From the NCBI GenBank assembly GCA_036657595.1, contig JAVXFZ010000034.1, forward strand, positions 1 through 27,443: a stretch of 27,443 nucleotides of DNA, read 5' to 3'. The notes beneath the pieces were generated by a model. The model saw only the letters and a list, made by a program, of their open reading frames with translations. It ran no database searches and had not been told where the DNA came from. This DNA is from Odoribacter sp036657595 (GTDB lineage: Bacteria; Bacteroidota; Bacteroidia; Bacteroidales; Marinifilaceae). The position numbers and the translations under genes were made by a program. Below are positions 24,891-27,443 of this stretch, piece by piece. The stretch's first letter is position 1, and each line of letters begins with the position of its first letter.

Positions 24891-26015
24891 ATGCCCATAG
24901 ATAACAGCAAATACACTCTTCTGCTTATCACCTCTTCATTAGAAGAGCCAACAAAGATTCAGCAATTTCTACGGGATCATTCTTTCATCATCCAGGAAGC
25001 AACAGATGAACAGGAAGCTATACATCTGGCAACAGTAGATACACCCGATTTGATATTACTGGATATAGATCGAGCTACTCAACAAAAAACGGCTGTCATC
25101 CGGGAGCTTAAAAGCAATAAAACAATTGGTCCTATTCCGGTGTTATTTATAACTTCCATCACAAATGAAAGCTATATTCCTGAATGTTTATCGTATGATC
25201 ATATAGATTTTGTCACCAAACCTTTCCGCCCACAAGAATTAATCATCCGCATACAACATCAGTTGTTATTGCTTCGGGCAGAACGCATCATCCGCCGGCA
25301 AAATGAGAAATTAAGAAAAACACTTGAAGCCCGCGACAAATTATATTCTGTTATCGCCCACGATTTAAGAGCCCCTATTGGAACCATCAAAATGATTAAT
25401 GACTCTATCGGAAGTCAAAAAGACCACATAAAAGATCTTAATATCCGCAAATTGTTTGGTATGCTCAATCAAACCACGGAAGAAGCCTTTAATTTATTGG
25501 AAAATTTATTACGCTGGACCCGCAATCAAAACGGCAAAACTAAAATACACGCCACCGAATTTAATCTCTCTACCTCTGTTCGGCAAGTCGTTTCTCTTTT
25601 CTCTACGATTGCTGCGTCAAAAGAAATAAAGATATACTGTGACGTTAATGGCAAGCATTGTGTTTATGCAGACGAAGATATGATTAGAACAGTTTTGCGG
25701 AATTTACTTTCCAATGCTATCAAATTCACCTATCCTGGAGGTACTGTCCGAATTGATATAACAGATACGCCGAAGACCATTACCGTACACGTAAAAGACA
25801 ATGGGACAGGAATTCCCAAAAATATTCAGCCCAAGTTATTACATTCTGAGTATATCACCACTTATGGTACACGCAATGAAAAAGGCAGTGGTTTAGGGCT
25901 GGTCTTATGCCAGGATTTTATTAAAATGAATAGAGGAAAGCTTTGTTTCACCTCGCAAGAAGGAATAGGTACGACCTTTTATTTCACACTTCCTGCAAGT
26001 GCTCCACTTTCTTAA
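24891..26015 (+). CDS. receiver-histidine kinase hybrid with degenerate receiver
   Basis: This is a soluble 374-residue protein with a receiver-like N-terminal domain (about 1-125), a coiled-coil link (125-150), a dimerization domain with the phospho-accepting His157 (SVIAHDLRAP), and an ATPase domain with N-box NLLSNAIKFT (Asn275), DNGTGIP and GSGLGLVLC. The kinase core looks complete. In the receiver, Asp58 (LLDID), Thr88 and Lys110-Pro111 are kept, but the acidic pair expected after the first strand is replaced by Thr14-Ser-Ser (LLLITSSLEE), so Mg2+ binding and phosphorylation are doubtful. There is no membrane segment. It follows the GAF-like gene by 33 bases, and its last 32 bases overlap the convergent exonuclease gene. 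Confidence 0.88.
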   Translation: MPIDNSKYTLLLITSSLEEPTKIQQFLRDHSFIIQEATDEQEAIHLATVDTPDLILLDIDRATQQKTAVIRELKSNKTIGPIPVLFITSITNESYIPECLSYDHIDFVTKPFRPQELIIRIQHQLLLLRAERIIRRQNEKLRKTLEARDKLYSVIAHDLRAPIGTIKMINDSIGSQKDHIKDLNIRKLFGMLNQTTEEAFNLLENLLRWTRNQNGKTKIHATEFNLSTSVRQVVSLFSTIAASKEIKIYCDVNGKHCVYADEDMIRTVLRNLLSNAIKFTYPGGTVRIDITDTPKTITVHVKDNGTGIPKNIQPKLLHSEYITTYGTRNEKGSGLGLVLCQDFIKMNRGKLCFTSQEGIGTTFYFTLPASAPLS

Positions 26016-26598
26016 CACTATTGGAAAGTTGCTGATACATTTTCAGTGATCCCCAAGCATCCGTTGCTGCATAACGGATTTGAGCTTCTGTCAAAGATAA
26101 GACATCCCAATTGGAAGTACGCTGGTGTTTAGAGATCTTCACTCCGAAAATAATAGCCATCAATTTAGAAAAGGATTTATCCTCAATACCAAATGTGACG
26201 GCATATTCTTGCATTTCCACAAAAGAGGCGGGAGCAAAACTGCCCAATCTCTGTAAATGTCGAAGATCATCCCGTATGCCAACACCAATCTTTACGACTT
26301 GAGAGTCGGACAATAAGCGTTGCAAGGAAGGTCTAAAACCGCATTTATTCAAACGGAACAGGTACACCCGGTGGAATGTTGCCAATTGCAACAAGCTGAC
26401 ATTATAGGTTTCCCCCTTCCGAAAAGCGGGACGAGTTTCTGTATCAAATCCAAGATATTGTTGGGCAAGCAAAGTCTCTGCTATCTCATCAACTTTTTCT
26501 TTATCTTCTACCACTACTACTTCACCCGGAAAAACATACACAGGCAAGCTATTCATCTCTTCTTTTTCAATCTTCTTTTTAAAATTCATAAACATCAC
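25984..26598 (-). CDS. RNase D-like 3'-5' exonuclease (DEDDy family)
   Basis: The 204-residue protein holds a single DEDDy exonuclease domain: Asp52 and Glu54 in FDTETR, Asp110 (with Asp111) in GVGIRDDL, and Tyr176/Asp180 in YAATDAW. All four acidic residues and the tyrosine are present, so it should be catalytically active. It lacks the HRDC domain of RNase D and is closer in size to the short single-domain 3'-5' exonucleases of Bacteroidota. The substrate could be tRNA 3' ends, other RNA or DNA. It lies 10 bases after the DUF5063 gene and shares a transcript with it. Its stop at 25986 lies inside the convergent kinase gene. The start may be any of the two or three Met codons at 26598-26590. 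Confidence 0.88.
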   Translation of the reverse strand: MMFMNFKKKIEKEEMNSLPVYVFPGEVVVVEDKEKVDEIAETLLAQQYLGFDTETRPAFRKGETYNVSLLQLATFHRVYLFRLNKCGFRPSLQRLLSDSQVVKIGVGIRDDLRHLQRLGSFAPASFVEMQEYAVTFGIEDKSFSKLMAIIFGVKISKHQRTSNWDVLSLTEAQIRYAATDAWGSLKMYQQLSNSVKKVEHLQEV

Positions 26599-26608
26599 AA
26601 ATAAAACT

Positions 26609-27139
26609 TTAAACCTCCTCTTCTTTCACCTGATAAACCACCGAATGAATAGCCCTCATCACGCCGGCACACGCTTTTCCCCAATATAACTCAAAACTCT
26701 CGTTTAATTGCCACAATGCTTCTCCCATCACTTCCGGTATGCCGCAACGAAAAGAGGCAATAAAATTTTTCAAGTCTTGGTAAATATCACACGTTTTTTC
26801 TGAAATAGAATGCACCACAGGCTCCTCGCTATATTGCATATTTTCATCAAATACTTCAAGATATTCATCATATTCGCCTAATAAGCGATGCATTTCCTCG
26901 TAAAAGTAATTATAATCTTCCTCGGTCACCACATCCCCTAACAAGCCGCTTTCTTCGGATTCACAAGCAGGCAATAAAGAACCTTTCAAGTAAATCAGTG
27001 GAATAAACTTTTGTAAACGCTGTATAAAATCCTTCCGCTGCATCTGAGGAGAGGTTTCTATGAAATCGCAAAATTCCTTTGCCACAGCGACAAATTCAAT
27101 GACTTCTTTGCTATAACCGATGTGCTGAAAATCTTCCAT
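26609..27139 (-). CDS. DUF5063 family protein
   Basis: A mostly helical, acidic soluble protein of 176 residues, with many Glu in the middle (EESGLLGDVVTEEDYNYFYEE) and no signal or membrane segment. It matches DUF5063 as I recall the family; the function is unknown. I chose the ATG at 27139 (MEDFQHIGYSK): the longer frame from 27190 would start upstream of a perfect TATCTTTG promoter box at 27164-27171, so it would not be transcribed. It is paired with the RNase D-like gene 10 bases downstream, and this arrangement suggests a joint role, possibly in RNA metabolism, but this is inference. Confidence 0.75.
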   Translation of the reverse strand: MEDFQHIGYSKEVIEFVAVAKEFCDFIETSPQMQRKDFIQRLQKFIPLIYLKGSLLPACESEESGLLGDVVTEEDYNYFYEEMHRLLGEYDEYLEVFDENMQYSEEPVVHSISEKTCDIYQDLKNFIASFRCGIPEVMGEALWQLNESFELYWGKACAGVMRAIHSVVYQVKEEEV

Positions 27140-27163
27140 TCTTCCTTTTAAATAATATTTTGG

Positions 27164-27196
27164 CAAAGATACTAAAGTTTTAAAGAACATAGGAAA
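27164..27196 (-). promoter_or_regulatory. promoter of the DUF5063-exonuclease pair
   Basis: On the minus strand TTTC, 21 bases, TATCTTTG: perfect -7 box, one mismatch in the -33. The transcript would start about 20 bases before the ATG at 27139, which decides the start codon. Confidence 0.65.
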
Positions 27197-27274
27197 ACAT
27201 CCGAACGGAAAAACGAAAAGTTGGTGATAAAAACAAAAAGAGAGATGAAAAGGAAGATATATAAATATATTTTC

Positions 27275-27282
27275 TAACTTTG
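27275..27282 (+). promoter_or_regulatory. tRNA-Ser promoter, -7 box
   Basis: TAACTTTG matches TAnnTTTG and lies 13 bases before the tRNA-Ser 5' end. No TTTG is seen at the -33 position. Confidence 0.5.
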
Positions 27283-27294
27283 CCCCGCAACACT

Positions 27295-27382
27295 GGAAAG
27301 ATGCAGGAGTGGTTGAACTGGCACGCCTGGAAAGCGTGTAAACCTCTAAAGGGTTTCCGGGGTTCGAATCCCCGTCTTTCCG
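27295..27382 (+). tRNA. tRNA-Ser (anticodon GGA)
   Basis: Acceptor GGAAAGA pairs with TCTTTCC, with discriminator G and no encoded CCA. The anticodon stem CACGC/GCGTG encloses CTGGAAA with anticodon GGA, reading TCC and TCT codons. A long variable arm and the T-loop GGTTCGAATCC confirm a class II serine tRNA, 88 bases long. Confidence 0.97.
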
Positions 27383-27395
27383 CTTATTATCAATA

Positions 27396-27433
27396 GGTTG
27401 TAAATCAAATAAAAAGATTTACAACCTTTTTTT
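27396..27433 (+). terminator. intrinsic terminator after tRNA-Ser
   Basis: GGTTGTAAATC (27396-27406) pairs perfectly over 11 bases with GATTTACAACC (27416-27426), followed by seven T. Confidence 0.92.
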
Positions 27434-27443
27434 GTGCCTAAAA

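Overview
The window looks like a core-chromosome segment of a Bacteroidota member, most likely order Bacteroidales. The reasons are the promoter style (several starts carry a TAnnTTTG -7 box, the best with TTTG 19 bases upstream), almost no Shine-Dalgarno sequences, moderate AT-richness, a small SRP RNA, tRNA genes without encoded CCA, and a gene set typical of the group (tripartite RND pump, M23 peptidase-dxr-rseP cluster, DUF5063 next to an RNase D-like exonuclease). No IS element, prophage, CRISPR array or integrase is visible.

Layout. From 297 to 5950, on the minus strand, an acrA-acrB-tolC type RND efflux operon is transcribed right to left. A CorA metal transporter (6094-7035) and a secreted endonuclease/exonuclease/phosphatase protein (7258-8271) follow as separate minus-strand units. 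From 13183 down to 8378 lies a minus-strand cluster: M23 envelope peptidase, dxr (isoprenoid synthesis), rseP (site-2 protease), an AhpD-like protein and a tandem-thioredoxin protein. An MscS-type channel (13343-14569) precedes it. An M16 peptidase (14720-17530), a CBM9-like protein and a small membrane protein are on the plus strand. A DUF308 membrane protein (18663-19280) is on the minus strand and faces a tight plus-strand operon: prfC, an FlK-like thioesterase, a single-domain response regulator and uvrB (19448-23811). A hairpin that can work in both directions separates uvrB from a convergent SRP RNA-tRNA-Thr unit. Next come a GAF-like protein and a hybrid receiver-histidine kinase, whose 3' end overlaps a convergent RNase D-like gene; that gene is paired with a DUF5063 gene. 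The window ends with tRNA-Ser(GGA) and a strong terminator.

How the genes fit together. Much of the set serves the cell envelope and stress: efflux, metal uptake, envelope peptidases, RseP proteolysis, thiol chemistry and mechanosensation. A second theme is translation and repair (prfC, uvrB, SRP RNA, tRNAs). The least explained parts are the three signalling genes around uvrB (an orphan receiver, a GAF protein, and a kinase whose own receiver lacks the acidic pocket), the tandem thioredoxin with a cysteine-free second domain, and a short hairpin element just upstream of the acrA and rseP start codons. I see no clear large novel system; these are the leads worth checking.
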